A stretch of 33,660 bases of DNA from positions 1-33,660 of the forward strand of contig JAJDVM010000015.1 of NCBI GenBank assembly GCA_022826125.1. The letters are read 5' to 3'. Within the stretch, counting starts at the first letter, position 1. The number at the start of each line of letters is the position of its first letter. The translations under genes were made by a program, and so were the position numbers. Positions 8,614-17,208 of the stretch are shown piece after piece. Source of the stretch: Defluviicoccus sp. Its GTDB lineage: Bacteria; Pseudomonadota; Alphaproteobacteria; MPNO01. The notes under the pieces are model-generated. The model ran no database searches, had not been told where the DNA came from, and saw nothing but the letters and a program-made list of their open reading frames with translations.

Positions 8614-9312
8614 ATGTCCATGGGACAGGATCGCGGGAACGGAACCGGCGGCGTGGGCGAAGTCGAGACTTGGGTGTTCGATCTCGACAATACGCTCTAC
8701 CGGGTTCCACCGCCGATGTATGCCGAGCTCGACAGGCGGATGCGCGACTTCGTGTCGGAGTTCCTCGGCGTCGACAGGGACGCGGCCTATGCCATCCAGA
8801 AGGAGTATTTCCGGAAATTCGGCCTGACGCTGCGCGGGCTGATGATCGAGCACGGGCTCGACCCGAGGGTGTACGAGACCCACATGGGCGGCGGGCTGGA
8901 CTATTCCGACCTCAAGCCCGACCCCCGGCTGCGGGACGCCATCGCGGCGCTCGACGGGCGCAAGGTGATCTACACCAACGCGTTCGCGAGCCACGCCCGT
9001 CTCGTCCTCGATCTGATCGCGTTGAGCGAGCATTTCGACGCGGTCTACGACATCGAGGCCGCCGGCTACCGGCCCAAGCCGGCGATCGAGAGCTACCGCG
9101 ATCTGTGCGGCCGCTACGGGATCGATGCCGAGAAGGCGGTGATGGTCGACGACATTCCCTACAACCTCGAGCCCGCGGCCGAGATGGGCATGACCACGGT
9201 CTGGGTGCGCACCGGCGCCGCCTGGGACGAGGACGAGGCGGCGGGACCGCATATCCACTATCAGACTCACGATATCGCGGGCTGGCTCGAGGACTTCTCG
9301 CCGCTATGTTGA
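8614..9312 (+). CDS. HAD-family hydrolase, pyrimidine 5'-nucleotidase-like
   Basis: A 232-residue haloacid dehalogenase-type phosphatase. Motif I is FDLDNTLY (22-29, nucleophile D23 and acid/base D25), motif II is the T of YTNAFASHA (about 112), motif III lysine sits in YRPKPAIESY, and motif IV is MVDDIPYNLEPAAEMG. The helical cap after motif I (YAELDRRMRDFVSEFLGV) matches the SDT1/Phm8 pyrimidine nucleotidase group, often found between argB and dapD in alphaproteobacteria. The substrate is a family-level assignment, not proven. ATG 8614 and ATG 8620 are both possible starts; GAGG at 8609-8612 spaces better with 8620. Confidence 0.85.
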   Translation: MSMGQDRGNGTGGVGEVETWVFDLDNTLYRVPPPMYAELDRRMRDFVSEFLGVDRDAAYAIQKEYFRKFGLTLRGLMIEHGLDPRVYETHMGGGLDYSDLKPDPRLRDAIAALDGRKVIYTNAFASHARLVLDLIALSEHFDAVYDIEAAGYRPKPAIESYRDLCGRYGIDAEKAVMVDDIPYNLEPAAEMGMTTVWVRTGAAWDEDEAAGPHIHYQTHDIAGWLEDFSPLC

Positions 9313-9371
9313 CAGCAGCGGGCCGGCGGTGATTTTCTGCCCTCCCGCACTCCTTTGAGGCCGCAAGACGC

Positions 9372-10229
9372 ATGAGCGAAGATTCGCTTCGATCGACCAT
9401 CGACGACGCGTGGGAAGAGCGCGAAACGATTTCGCCCGCGACCGGAGGCGCCCTGCGCGACGCCATCGAATCCGCGCTCGACGGGCTCGATTCCGGATCG
9501 CTCCGGGTCGCCGAGAAGGTCGACGGAAGCTGGCATGTCAACCAGTGGCTCAAGAAGGCCGTGCTGCTGTCCTTCCGGCTCTACGACACCGCGCCAATGC
9601 CGGGCGGGCCGGACGACCCCAATCGCGGCGCGACACCCTGGTACGACAAGGTCGCGCCCAAATTCGCCGGCTGGGACGAGGCGCGGTTCCGCGAGGCCGG
9701 GTTCCGCGCGGTGCCCAACTGCGTCGTCCGGCGCTCGGCCTATATCGCGCCCGGCGTCATCCTGATGCCGAGCTTCGTCAACCTCGGCGCCTATGTCGAT
9801 CGGGGCACCATGGTCGATACGTGGGCGACCGTCGGGTCCTGCGCCCAGATCGGGCGGAACTGCCACATCTCCGGCGGTGCGGGGATCGGAGGGGTGCTGG
9901 AGCCGCTCCAGGCCGACCCGGTGATCGTCGAGGACGATTGCTTCATCGGCGCGCGCTCGGAGGTGGCCGAGGGCGTGCTGGTGGAACGCGGCTCGGTGCT
10001 GTCGATGGGCGTGTTCATCGGCGCCTCGACGCGGATCGTCGACCGGACCACCGGCGAGGTCCATTACGGCCGGGTGCCGGAATACTCGGTCGTCGTACCG
10101 GGTTCGCTGCCGGGACGTCCGCTGGCGGACGGCTCGCCGGGGCCCAGCCTCTACTGCGCGGTCATCGTCAAGCGGGTCGACGAGGGGACCCGCGCGAAGA
10201 CCTCGATCAACGAACTGTTGCGCGATTGA
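9372..10229 (+). CDS. dapD: 2,3,4,5-tetrahydropyridine-2,6-dicarboxylate N-succinyltransferase
   Basis: A 285-residue enzyme of the succinylase branch of diaminopimelate/lysine synthesis, transferring succinyl from succinyl-CoA to tetrahydrodipicolinate. It has an N-terminal helical domain ([19 protein letters not shown]) and a left-handed beta-helix of hexapeptide repeats (about 100-230), including the highly typical [20 protein letters not shown] and [18 protein letters not shown] segments. The C-terminal [11 protein letters not shown]-like end ([12 protein letters not shown]) is conserved. It lies 59 bases after the HAD gene with GAGG about 12 bases before the ATG. Its stop overlaps the dapE start by four bases. 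Confidence 0.96.
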   Translation: MSEDSLRSTIDDAWEERETISPATGGALRDAIESALDGLDSGSLRVAEKVDGSWHVNQWLKKAVLLSFRLYDTAPMPGGPDDPNRGATPWYDKVAPKFAGWDEARFREAGFRAVPNCVVRRSAYIAPGVILMPSFVNLGAYVDRGTMVDTWATVGSCAQIGRNCHISGGAGIGGVLEPLQADPVIVEDDCFIGARSEVAEGVLVERGSVLSMGVFIGASTRIVDRTTGEVHYGRVPEYSVVVPGSLPGRPLADGSPGPSLYCAVIVKRVDEGTRAKTSINELLRD

Positions 10230-11380
10230 GCGCTGTCGTCGACGCGGTCGAACTGGCCCGGGCGCTGATTCGCTGCCCGAGCGTCACGCCCAAGGACGGC
10301 GGCTCCCAGGAGACGCTTGCCCGAGTGCTGGAATCGCTCGGCTTCGTCTGCCACCGCATGACGTTCGAGGCGTCGGGGACGCCGGACGTGCAGAATCTCT
10401 ATGCGCGTCTCGGCACCGCCTCTCCCAATTTCTGCTTCGCCGGCCATACCGACGTGGTCCCCGTGGGCGACCCGGATGCGTGGACGGCCGACCCGTTCGG
10501 CGCCGAGATCCGCGACGGGGTTCTCTACGGCCGCGGCGCCGCCGACATGAAGGGAGCGATCGCGGCCTTCGTCGGCGCCGTCTCCCGCTTTCTGGACGAG
10601 CGGGACGGAAAATTCGACGGCTCGATCAGCCTGCTGATCACCGGCGACGAGGAGGGGCCGGCGGTCAACGGGACGGTCAAGGTGCTGCGCTGGATGGAAG
10701 AGCGGGGCGAGCGGATCGACGATTGCCTGGTCGGCGAGCCGACCAACCCGACGCGGCTCGGCGAGATGATCAAGATCGGGCGGCGCGGCAGCCTCTCCGG
10801 CTGGATCACGGTGCGCGGCGTGCAGGGCCACACCGCCTACCCGCAGCTGGCCGACAACCCTCTGCCCCGGCTGGCGCGCATGCTGTCCGCGCTCGCCGAC
10901 ACGCCGATCGACGACGGAACCGACCACTTCCAGCCGAGCAATCTCCAGCTCACCACCGTCGATGTCGGGAACCCGGCGACCAACGTCATCCCGGCCGCGG
11001 CGCGCGCCGCCTTCAACATCCGCTTCAACGACCTGCACAGCGGGGAGAGCATTCTCGCCTGGGTGCGCGAACGGCTCGATTCGGTGGGCGGCGACTACGA
11101 GCTGGAGACCCGCCTGACCGGGGAATCGTTCCTCACCCCGCCCGGCAGGCTGAGCGACCTGATCCAGCAGGCCATCGGCTCGGCGGTCGACGGCGAGGCG
11201 GCGCTCAGCACGACGGGCGGCACCTCGGACGCGCGGTTCATCAAGGACTATTGCGCGGTCGCCGAATTCGGGGCCGTCGGTCAGACGATGCACAAGGTGG
11301 ACGAGAGAGTCTCGCTTGCCGACCTTGCCGCGCTGGGCCAGATTTATGAGGGCGTGCTCAACGGCTATTTTGCGGGCTGA
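10226..11380 (+). CDS. dapE: Succinyl-diaminopimelate desuccinylase
   Basis: A 384-residue M20-family zinc hydrolase that removes succinate from N-succinyl-LL-diaminopimelate. Metal and catalytic motifs are all present: [11 protein letters not shown] (metal His and catalytic Asp), [10 protein letters not shown] (bridging Asp), [11 protein letters not shown] (catalytic and metal Glu), a dimerisation lid domain in the middle ([12 protein letters not shown]), and the C-terminal TMHKVDERV metal His. The start is TTG at 10226 in a TTGA overlap with the dapD stop; no ATG or GTG exists before the conserved [14 protein letters not shown], so the rare start is well supported. DapD and DapE act in the same pathway, before and after the aminotransferase DapC/ArgD. 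Confidence 0.94.
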   Translation: MSAVVDAVELARALIRCPSVTPKDGGSQETLARVLESLGFVCHRMTFEASGTPDVQNLYARLGTASPNFCFAGHTDVVPVGDPDAWTADPFGAEIRDGVLYGRGAADMKGAIAAFVGAVSRFLDERDGKFDGSISLLITGDEEGPAVNGTVKVLRWMEERGERIDDCLVGEPTNPTRLGEMIKIGRRGSLSGWITVRGVQGHTAYPQLADNPLPRLARMLSALADTPIDDGTDHFQPSNLQLTTVDVGNPATNVIPAAARAAFNIRFNDLHSGESILAWVRERLDSVGGDYELETRLTGESFLTPPGRLSDLIQQAIGSAVDGEAALSTTGGTSDARFIKDYCAVAEFGAVGQTMHKVDERVSLADLAALGQIYEGVLNGYFAG

Positions 11381-11387
11381 GGGTGGG

Positions 11388-11951
11388 ATGGTCACAGGCG
11401 CCGAAGTCACCCGCGCCGTCTACGGCGCCTGGCGTCTGGCGCTGCTGGACCGGAGGGGCCTCGATTTCTTCGACGGGACCGTCGAGGCCTACTGGAAGTC
11501 CTTCTACGCCGCGGCGATCGTCGCGCCCGCCTACGCGCTGCTCCTGGTCCTCCGGCTGAGCGAGGTCGGCACGCGCACCGGCCCGGTCGCCATCGCGGCC
11601 TTCGAGATCCTCGCCTACATCATCGGCTGGGTCGCGTTTCCGCTGGTGATGATCTACGTTTGCGACCGTATCGGCCGTTTCGACCGGTATCTCCGCTACA
11701 TCGCCGCCCACAACTGGTCGAACGTGATCCAGATAGCGGTGTTCCTTCTCGCGACCGTCCTCGCGAAGGGGTTCCTTGGCGGCGCGGCGGCGGTGTTTCT
11801 GGGTCTGGCCGCGACCGTCGCTATCCTGTTCTACCAGTGGTTCATCGCGCGCGCGGCGCTCGAGGTCTCCGGCGCCGGCGCGGCGGCGATCGTGGGCCTC
11901 GACCTCTTGATCAGCATCCTGATCAACCTGGTGAGCAACCGGTACTTCTAG
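11388..11951 (+). CDS. Conserved five-helix membrane protein of unknown function
   Basis: A 187-residue protein, seven bases after dapE, starting at ATG 11388 behind GAGGGTGGG. After a soluble N-terminus (TGAEVTRAVYGAWRLALLDRRGLDFFDGT) there are about five membrane segments: 39-57, 71-96, 114-130, 134-158 and 166-181. The opening (a short helix, then FFDGT before the first membrane segment) recalls YIP1-like domains, but I cannot assign it. It is the last gene of the long plus-strand run, meeting truA tail to tail. Its position after dapE suggests cotranscription but not necessarily a lysine-related role. Confidence 0.75.
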   Translation: MVTGAEVTRAVYGAWRLALLDRRGLDFFDGTVEAYWKSFYAAAIVAPAYALLLVLRLSEVGTRTGPVAIAAFEILAYIIGWVAFPLVMIYVCDRIGRFDRYLRYIAAHNWSNVIQIAVFLLATVLAKGFLGGAAAVFLGLAATVAILFYQWFIARAALEVSGAGAAAIVGLDLLISILINLVSNRYF

Positions 11952-12000
11952 AGTCTGTCCGTTTCAGATCGCACTGCCGCCAAGGCCAACCAAACAACAC

Positions 12001-12045
12001 TGTTACCCATGTAACCGATCTGTAGTGTTACCCATCTATCCGGTT
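12001..12045. repeat. Two 20-bp near-identical direct repeats, possible insertion-sequence end
   Basis: Copies at 12001-12020 and 12026-12045 both begin TGTTACCCAT and match at 16 of 20 positions, with a 25-bp period. The stretch is visibly less GC-rich than the genes on both sides. Multiple TGTT-beginning repeats are typical of the ends of IS21-like transposons. No transposase is present, so this would be a relic. It sits in the 143-base gap between the convergent dapE-side and truA-side operons. Confidence 0.5.
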
Positions 12046-12069
12046 GCTCACCCGGGCAACAGCCGGCTG

Positions 12070-12085
12070 CGATCGTGCCCGATCG
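12070..12085. terminator. Candidate hairpin between convergent operons
   Basis: CGATCG, loop TGCC, CGATCG makes a 6-bp stem that reads the same in both directions and begins nine bases beyond the truA stop. There is no T-tract on either side, so this is a weak candidate for a bidirectional terminator. A second imperfect stem, CCGGTTGC with GCAACAGCCGG, lies at about 12040-12066. The rest of the gap (11952-12000) shows nothing. Confidence 0.3.
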
Positions 12086-12094
12086 GAAAGCGCT

Positions 12095-12847
12095 TTAGCC
12101 GGGTGCCGCCGGGTAGAGGACTTCGGTCAGGTAGAGTCCGCAGGCGGGCGCGGTGGGACCGCCCCTCGCTCGGTCGCGCGCCCGCAGCGCGGCGGTCACG
12201 TCGTCCGCGCTCCACTTACCTTCGCCGACCAGCTTAAGCGCGCCGACGATGTTGCGAACCTGATGGTGCAGGAACGAGCGCGCGCGGGCCCGGATGCGGA
12301 TTTCCTCTTCTTCGCGCACGACTTCCAGGACGTCGAGGGTCTTCACCGGTGAGCGCGCCTGGCAGAGACTCGCCCGGAAGGTCGAGAAGTCGTGCCTGCC
12401 CACGAGCCGCGCCGCCGCCCCGTTCATCGCTTCGGCGTCGAGCGGGGTCTGGACCAGCCAGGCCCGATGGCGCTGGGTCGTCAGCGGCGCGCGCCGGTTG
12501 ACGATGCGATACAGATACGCACGTTCCCGCGCCGAAAGCCGGGCGTCGAAGCCCGGCCCGACCGCCGTCGCGTCGAGCACGGCGATCGGATCCGGCCGGA
12601 GATGGGCGTTGAGCGCATCCGCCACGGTGTTGGCCCGCGCCGCCCTTTCGAGGTCGAAATGGGCGACCTGGCCGCTGGCGTGCACCCCGGCATCGGTTCG
12701 TCCCGCGCCGAACACGCGCGGCGTCTCGCCGGAAAACCGCTCGATCGCGGTCTCGAGCGCCGCCTGGATCGAAGGGCCGTTTTCCTGGCGCTGCCAGCCG
12801 ACGAAGCCGGTTCCATCGTACTCGACGGTGATGCGCCAGCGGGTCAC
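12095..12847 (-). CDS. truA: tRNA pseudouridine synthase A
   Basis: A 250-residue enzyme that isomerises uridines 38-40 in the anticodon arm. It starts with [19 protein letters not shown] (family: YDGT-F-GWQ) and contains the active-site segment [18 protein letters not shown], whose Asp52 is the catalytic residue; [13 protein letters not shown] and the C-terminal [11 protein letters not shown] are also typical. The start is GTG at 12847, in a GTGA overlap with the fmt stop. The frame remains open upstream inside fmt, but that extension is a shadow. Last gene of the dnaX-to-truA run. Confidence 0.95.
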   Translation of the reverse strand: MTRWRITVEYDGTGFVGWQRQENGPSIQAALETAIERFSGETPRVFGAGRTDAGVHASGQVAHFDLERAARANTVADALNAHLRPDPIAVLDATAVGPGFDARLSARERAYLYRIVNRRAPLTTQRHRAWLVQTPLDAEAMNGAAARLVGRHDFSTFRASLCQARSPVKTLDVLEVVREEEEIRIRARARSFLHHQVRNIVGALKLVGEGKWSADDVTAALRARDRARGGPTAPACGLYLTEVLYPAAPG

Positions 12848-13773
12848 GTCGCCTCCACCGGCAGCACGGTTCCCGCGGTGAGCGGGAAGCCGCGCAGGAA
12901 GGCTCCGGCGTCCACCGCCTTCCTGCCCTCGCGCTGAAGCCGTTCGAGCCGCAGGGCGCCGGATCCGCAGGCGATCGTCGGGCCGTCGTCGATCACGGTC
13001 CCCGGCGGCGGGGCGGTCCCCGTCATCGGGCGGGCCGCCAGGACCCGGATCCGGGTGCCGCCGGCCTCGAACCACGCCCCGGGGTGCGGGCTGAACGCGC
13101 GGACTTGCCGGTGGATCTCTGACGCGGGCCTGCGCCAGTCGATCCTCGTCTCCGCGCGGTCGATCTTCGCGGCGTAGGTCGCGCCGTCGTCCGGCTGCGG
13201 GCGGGCGCGGAGCCCGCCCGCAGCCGTCTCCGCCAGCGTTTCGACGACGAGCCGAGCGCCCATTCCGGCAAGCGCATCGTGGAGCGTGCCCGCGTCGTCC
13301 TCCGGTCGGATCGGACGTCGACGCTGCGACAGGATCGCTCCGGTATCGAGCCCTTCGTCCATCTGCATGACGGTGACGCCGGTCTCGTCGTCGCCGGCCA
13401 TGATGGCGCGCTGGATCGGTGCCGCGCCGCGCCATCGCGGCAACAGCGAGGCGTGGATGTTGACGCAGCCGAGCCGCGGCTCTTGCAGCATGGCGGCGGG
13501 CAGGATCAGCCCGTAGGCCGCGACCACGACGACATCGGGGGAGAGCCCGGTCAACGCGTCGGCATCGGCGAGACGCTTCGGGTGGCGAACGGGAAGGTCG
13601 CGACGGCCGGCATATTCATGCACCGGTGATCGCCGTTCGCGCTGCCCCCGTCCCACCGGGCGCGGCGCCTGCGTATAGACGCACAGGATTTCGTGGCCGG
13701 CGGCGATCAGGGCATCGAGGGCGGGCACCGCGAAATCGGGGGTGCCCATGAAGACGATGCGCAGCGGCCCCAT
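12844..13773 (-). CDS. fmt: Methionyl-tRNA formyltransferase
   Basis: A 309-residue enzyme that formylates initiator Met-tRNA using 10-formyl-tetrahydrofolate. N-terminal formyltransferase domain: [14 protein letters not shown] (7-20), and the catalytic set N105, H107 ([17 protein letters not shown]) and D143 ([10 protein letters not shown]). The C-terminal OB-like tRNA-binding domain begins near residue 205 ([24 protein letters not shown]). Only two bases separate it from def, whose product removes the same formyl group after translation. It overlaps truA by four bases. Confidence 0.96.
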   Translation of the reverse strand: MGPLRIVFMGTPDFAVPALDALIAAGHEILCVYTQAPRPVGRGQRERRSPVHEYAGRRDLPVRHPKRLADADALTGLSPDVVVVAAYGLILPAAMLQEPRLGCVNIHASLLPRWRGAAPIQRAIMAGDDETGVTVMQMDEGLDTGAILSQRRRPIRPEDDAGTLHDALAGMGARLVVETLAETAAGGLRARPQPDDGATYAAKIDRAETRIDWRRPASEIHRQVRAFSPHPGAWFEAGGTRIRVLAARPMTGTAPPPGTVIDDGPTIACGSGALRLERLQREGRKAVDAGAFLRGFPLTAGTVLPVEAT

Positions 13774-13775
13774 GG

Positions 13776-14300
13776 TCAGTCGCTGGCCCTTGCCTCCGCC
13801 CGTTTCGCCTTGACGAGCTTCTTGATGATCATGTCGCGCTTGAGCCTGGAGATGCGGTCGACGAAGAGGATCCCGTCGAGATGGTCGATCTCGTGCTGGA
13901 TGCAGGTTGCGAGCATGCCTTCGACCTCGACTTCGCGCCGCTCGTTGTTCTCGTCGAGATAGCGGATCGTGGCCTCCGACGGCCGCGTCACCTCCGAGTA
14001 GTGCTCCGGCAAGGAGAGGCAGCCTTCCTCGTAGCTGGCGAGCTCCTCGGACACATGGACGACCTCCGGGTTGGCCATCCGGTAGGGCGAGCGTTCTTCG
14101 CCCTCGCGGGCGATGTCGACCACGATCACCCGGCTTGCGATGCCGACCTGGGGGGCGGCGAGCCCGATGCCGGGCGCGGCGTACATGGTCTCCAGCATGT
14201 CGTCCATCAGGGTGCGCACAGTTTCATCGACGGCTTCGACGGCGGCGCACTTGCGCTTCAGGCGCGGATCGGGGGCGACGATGATCGGAAGCCTTGCCAT
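13776..14300 (-). CDS. def: Peptide deformylase
   Basis: A 174-residue metallohydrolase removing N-formyl from nascent proteins. The three family motifs are intact: GIGLAAPQVG (44-53), EEGCLSLPE (91-99, metal ligand C94) and QHEIDHLDG (135-143, metal ligands H136 and H140, catalytic E137). The C-terminus is a basic helix (RDMIIKKLVKAKRAEA), as in type 1 enzymes that dock on the ribosome. It is separated from recR by 79 bases, which hold a possible promoter, and is followed at once by fmt. Confidence 0.96.
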   Translation of the reverse strand: MARLPIIVAPDPRLKRKCAAVEAVDETVRTLMDDMLETMYAAPGIGLAAPQVGIASRVIVVDIAREGEERSPYRMANPEVVHVSEELASYEEGCLSLPEHYSEVTRPSEATIRYLDENNERREVEVEGMLATCIQHEIDHLDGILFVDRISRLKRDMIIKKLVKAKRAEARASD

Positions 14301-14340
14301 CGGGGTTCCGGGGGTCTCCGGTCGGTTCTGCGATCCGGGT

Positions 14341-14369
14341 TAGGTATGCCGCGCTCCGCTCGCCGTCAA
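14341..14369 (-). promoter_or_regulatory. Possible internal promoter before def-fmt-truA
   Basis: On the minus strand TTGACG (14369-14364) is followed by CATACCTAAC; spaced 15 to 17 bases downstream, CATACC or TACCTA could act as a poor -10. The recR-def gap of 79 bases is the longest inside this run, which makes a separate promoter plausible. Weak match. Confidence 0.35.
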
Positions 14370-14379
14370 CCGGACCGCC

Positions 14380-14979
14380 CTACGACTCGAGCGGCCGGCG
14401 CGCCTTCAACGCCGCCGAGAGGGTGCCGTCGTCGAGATAGTCGAGCTCGCCGCCGACAGGTACGCCATGGGCGAGGCGGGAGACCACCGCGCCGCAGTCC
14501 GCGAGCCGGTCGGTCAGGTAATGCGCCGTCGTCTGTCCCTCCACCGTGGCCGAGGTGGCGAGGATGATCTCCGTCACGGTCTCCGCGCGGGCGCGGCGGA
14601 CCAGCGCGTCTATGTTGATCTCGTCGGGACCGCGCCCGTCGAGCGCGGAAAGCGTGCCGCCGAGAACGTGATAGCGCCCGCCGAACGCCGCCGTCCGCTC
14701 GAGCGCCCAGAGATCGGCGACATCCTCCACGACGCAGATGGTCGTTCCGTCGCGCGTCTCCTCGGCGCATATGGCGCAGGGGTCCCGGGTGTCGATATTG
14801 CCGCAGACGCCGCACTGCCGGATGGACTGCGCCGCCGCCGCGAGAGCCTGCGCGAGCGGTTCCAGCAGGCCCGTCCGGCGCTTGATCAGGTGCAGCGCCG
14901 CACGCCGGGCCGAGCGCGGTCCCAGCCCGGGGAGTCTCGCGAGGAGCTGGATCAGCCGGTCGATTTCGGAGACGGGCAT
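14380..14979 (-). CDS. recR: Recombination protein RecR
   Basis: A 199-residue DNA repair protein of the RecFOR pathway. It has an N-terminal helix-hairpin-helix ([19 protein letters not shown], 13-31), a C4 zinc finger with C56, C59, C68 and C71, a TOPRIM domain from about 79 ([15 protein letters not shown]), and the conserved [19 protein letters not shown] end. It loads RecA onto gapped DNA with RecO. It lies 24 bases after ybaB, in the common dnaX-ybaB-recR order. Confidence 0.96.
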   Translation of the reverse strand: MPVSEIDRLIQLLARLPGLGPRSARRAALHLIKRRTGLLEPLAQALAAAAQSIRQCGVCGNIDTRDPCAICAEETRDGTTICVVEDVADLWALERTAAFGGRYHVLGGTLSALDGRGPDEINIDALVRRARAETVTEIILATSATVEGQTTAHYLTDRLADCGAVVSRLAHGVPVGGELDYLDDGTLSAALKARRPLES

Positions 14980-15003
14980 TGCCGTGGCGCGGCCAGCGCG
15001 TCC

Positions 15004-15327
15004 TCAGAACGGGAGATTGAGGCCCGGCGGCAGGTTGAGGCCGCCCGCGATCTTCTGCATTTCCTCCGCGGCCCTGCCCTCCGCCTTGCCCTTGGCGTCG
15101 GAGAGGGCCGCCACGATCAGATCCTCCACCACCGAAACGTCCTCGGCGTTGAACAGGGAAGGGTCGATCGTCACTCCCTTGACCTCGTTCCTGGCGTTCA
15201 TCGTGACCGTCACGAGGCCGGCGCCGGACTGACCGGTCACCTCGATATCCGCCAGACGGGACTGCATGTCCTGAATCTTGGACTGCATCTCCTGCGCCTG
15301 TTTCATCAACTGGCCGAAATTCTTCAT
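15004..15327 (-). CDS. ybaB: YbaB/EbfC family nucleoid-associated protein
   Basis: A 107-residue DNA-binding protein that dimerises into a tweezer-like fold. The N-terminal coiled helix (FGQLMKQAQEMQSKIQDMQSRLADIEV) and the core VTGQSGAGLVTVTMNARNEVKGVTIDP match the family, as does VEDLIVAALSDAKGKAE. The C-terminus ends in a Leu/Pro-rich NLPPGLNLPF tail. The ATG overlaps the dnaX stop by four bases (ATGA), so translation is coupled to dnaX. Confidence 0.94.
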   Translation of the reverse strand: MKNFGQLMKQAQEMQSKIQDMQSRLADIEVTGQSGAGLVTVTMNARNEVKGVTIDPSLFNAEDVSVVEDLIVAALSDAKGKAEGRAAEEMQKIAGGLNLPPGLNLPF

Positions 15328-17018
15328 GGCGGCAACTCTCCGTGGGGGCCTTCGGCTTCCGCGTCGTCTTCCGGGTCGGTCGGCGGTTCCTGCGGCGCTT
15401 CGCCCAGGATGGGCGCCGATTCCACGTTGCGAACCGCCTCGACCGTCGCGCCGGGGAACATCTCAAGCGCGGCCTGCACCGCGGGATGGTCTATCGCTTC
15501 CCGGCGGTCCATCGCTTCGCGTTCCTCCCGCTGTTCGCGCAGGCTGGGGGCCGCTTCGCCGCCGTCGACCGCCTCCACCGACCAGCGCTGTCCGGTCCAG
15601 TCGTCGAGCATTCGGCGCAGCCGGTTCTCCAGCCCGTCCGGCGCGCGCGGGCCGCGCCGGTACCGGAGCCGCCCGGGAGCATAATCCACGAGCCCCACGT
15701 CGTTCGCCAGGTGCGCACCGAGCACCATCTCCTTCCTGCTCTTGAACAGCGCGACCAGAGCCTCGAAAGTCTCCGGCATCGGCTGCGTCGTCTCGGGGGC
15801 CGGCGCGGGCGAAGGCGAGGCGGGTTGCGGCAGGAGCGCCGTCTCGCCGCTTTCCGCGGCGCGAACGATCTCGGCCGGTGTGGGCAGGTCGGCGGCGTAG
15901 GCCAGCCGGATCAGCACCATTTCCGCGGCCTGCCTCGGATCGACCGCCATATGGGTCTCCGAAACTCCCTTGAGAAGGATCTGCCAGCACCGGGTAAGGA
16001 CCGGTATCGACAGCTTCGCCGAGAGCGTCCGGCCGCGTTCGAGCTCGATGTCGGAAACCGCGCCGCCGGCCCTTGCATCCTCCGGTGCCGCCTTGAGCCG
16101 GCTCAGCCAGTGGGTGAACTCCAACAGGTCCTGGAGAACCGCGACCGGGTCGGCGCCGGCCTCGTGGAGCGAATCGAAAAGGCCGAGGGCGGGAGCCGCC
16201 TGCCCGCGCAACAGGGCCTCCAGCAGATCGGCCGTCTGCATCCGGTCGGCGAGGCCGAGCATGTCGCGGACCCGGTCGCCTTCGATCCGCCCGCCCGCGG
16301 CGTGCGCGATGGCCTGATCGAGCAGGGACAGCGCATCGCGCACCGAGCCTTCGGCGGCGCGGACGATCTGCCGCAGCGCATCCTCCGCGATTTCGACGCC
16401 TTCCTGTCCGGCAATCGCCCCGAGATGCGAAAACAGGGTTTCACCGTCCACCCGGCGCAGGTCGAAGCGCTGGCAGCGAGACAGCACCGTGACGGGCACC
16501 TTCCGGATTTCCGTCGTCGCGAAGATGAACTTCACATGCTCCGGCGGCTCTTCCAGCGTCTTCAGGAGCGCGTTGAAGGCGTTGCGCGAGAGCATGTGAA
16601 CTTCGTCGATGATATAGACCTTGAAACGGGCCGACACCGGACGGTAGCGGACGCCCTCGATGAGCTCGCGGATGTCGTCGACGCCGGTGCGGCTGGCTGC
16701 ATCCATCTCGATCACGTCGACGTTCCGGTCCTCGCCGATCGACGTGCAATGATCGCAGGTACCGCACGGGTCGGGCGTCGGCCCGCCGGTGCCGTCGGCG
16801 CCGACGCAGTTAAGCGCGCGGGCGATGATCCGGGCTGTCGTGGTCTTTCCGACGCCCCGGATGCCGGTCAGGACGAACGCATGGGCGAGGCGGCCCGAAT
16901 CGATCGCGTTTGCGAGCGTGCGGACCATCGCTTCCTGGCCGATGAGGTCGGCGAAACGGCTCGGCCGATAGGTGCGCGCGAGCACCCGGTAAGGCCGGGT
17001 TTCCGATGAGCCGTTCAT
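15324..17018 (-). CDS. dnaX: DNA polymerase III gamma/tau subunit
   Basis: A 564-residue clamp-loader ATPase. Walker A GIRGVGKT (52-59), four zinc ligands C71, C85, C88 and C91, Walker B DEVH (138-141), sensor 1 LSRCQRFDLRR and sensor 2 GSVRDALSLLDQ form the AAA+ core; domain III follows to about 370, then a Pro-rich linker (about 395-415) and a C-terminal part that in other species contacts polymerase and helicase. It is shorter than E. coli tau (643). I see no run of A residues like the E. coli frameshift site, so a separate gamma form by frameshifting is not supported. Only a weak ribosome-binding site precedes ATG 17018; the leader is the 60 bases after ffs. Confidence 0.95.
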   Translation of the reverse strand: MNGSSETRPYRVLARTYRPSRFADLIGQEAMVRTLANAIDSGRLAHAFVLTGIRGVGKTTTARIIARALNCVGADGTGGPTPDPCGTCDHCTSIGEDRNVDVIEMDAASRTGVDDIRELIEGVRYRPVSARFKVYIIDEVHMLSRNAFNALLKTLEEPPEHVKFIFATTEIRKVPVTVLSRCQRFDLRRVDGETLFSHLGAIAGQEGVEIAEDALRQIVRAAEGSVRDALSLLDQAIAHAAGGRIEGDRVRDMLGLADRMQTADLLEALLRGQAAPALGLFDSLHEAGADPVAVLQDLLEFTHWLSRLKAAPEDARAGGAVSDIELERGRTLSAKLSIPVLTRCWQILLKGVSETHMAVDPRQAAEMVLIRLAYAADLPTPAEIVRAAESGETALLPQPASPSPAPAPETTQPMPETFEALVALFKSRKEMVLGAHLANDVGLVDYAPGRLRYRRGPRAPDGLENRLRRMLDDWTGQRWSVEAVDGGEAAPSLREQREEREAMDRREAIDHPAVQAALEMFPGATVEAVRNVESAPILGEAPQEPPTDPEDDAEAEGPHGELPP

Positions 17019-17078
17019 GCCACGCGCAAACCGTGCTGCACTTCTGTCGATGTCTTACGACGGGCCGTTCGAGGAGGC

Positions 17079-17173
17079 GGGAGGCCGGCATGCGACCCGG
17101 AGCCATCTCGTTACGGCTGCTTCCTTCCGGACCTGACCGGGTTGGCGAGCGTCCCGTCCGCGACCGGCCTCCC
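17079..17173 (-). ncRNA. ffs: Signal recognition particle RNA, small bacterial type (4.5S)
   Basis: On the minus strand, 17138-17115 reads GGTCAGGTCCGGAAGGAAGC followed by AGCC, the near-invariant apical domain of SRP RNA with the GGAA tetraloop and the Ffh-binding internal loops. The ends are set by a perfect 10-bp pairing: GGGAGGCCGG at 17173-17164 with CCGGCCTCCC at 17088-17079. This gives about 95 nt, the size of small SRP RNAs without an Alu domain. Inner strands such as CCGG/CCGG and CTCG/CGAG continue the long hairpin. It lies directly upstream of dnaX, a frequent alphaproteobacterial arrangement. The RNA binds Ffh and directs membrane proteins to the translocon. Confidence 0.93.
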
Positions 17174-17178
17174 AACGC

Positions 17179-17208
17179 ACTATATCAGCAATCGAAATTG
17201 CGTGCCAC
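17179..17208 (-). promoter_or_regulatory. ffs promoter
   Basis: Minus-strand TATAGT (17184-17179) is a good -10, and only five bases (GCGTT) separate it from the first G of the SRP RNA stem, the right distance for initiation at 17173. The -35 region at 17 bases is TGGCAC (17207-17202), a poor match to TTGACA. This promoter probably also feeds dnaX. Confidence 0.65.

Noticed and set aside
12848-13435. Apparent N-terminal extension of truA making a 446-residue protein
   Set aside because: The extra part is fmt read in another frame; the TruA start motif follows the GTG at 12847.
15324-17018. Programmed frameshift in dnaX giving a short gamma form
   Set aside because: No A-rich slippery heptamer was seen on the coding strand.
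17174-17208. sigma54 promoter (TGGCAC...) upstream of ffs
   Set aside because: The TGGCAC element is not followed by the required TTGC-type element at the right distance; TATAGT at -10 fits sigma70 better.
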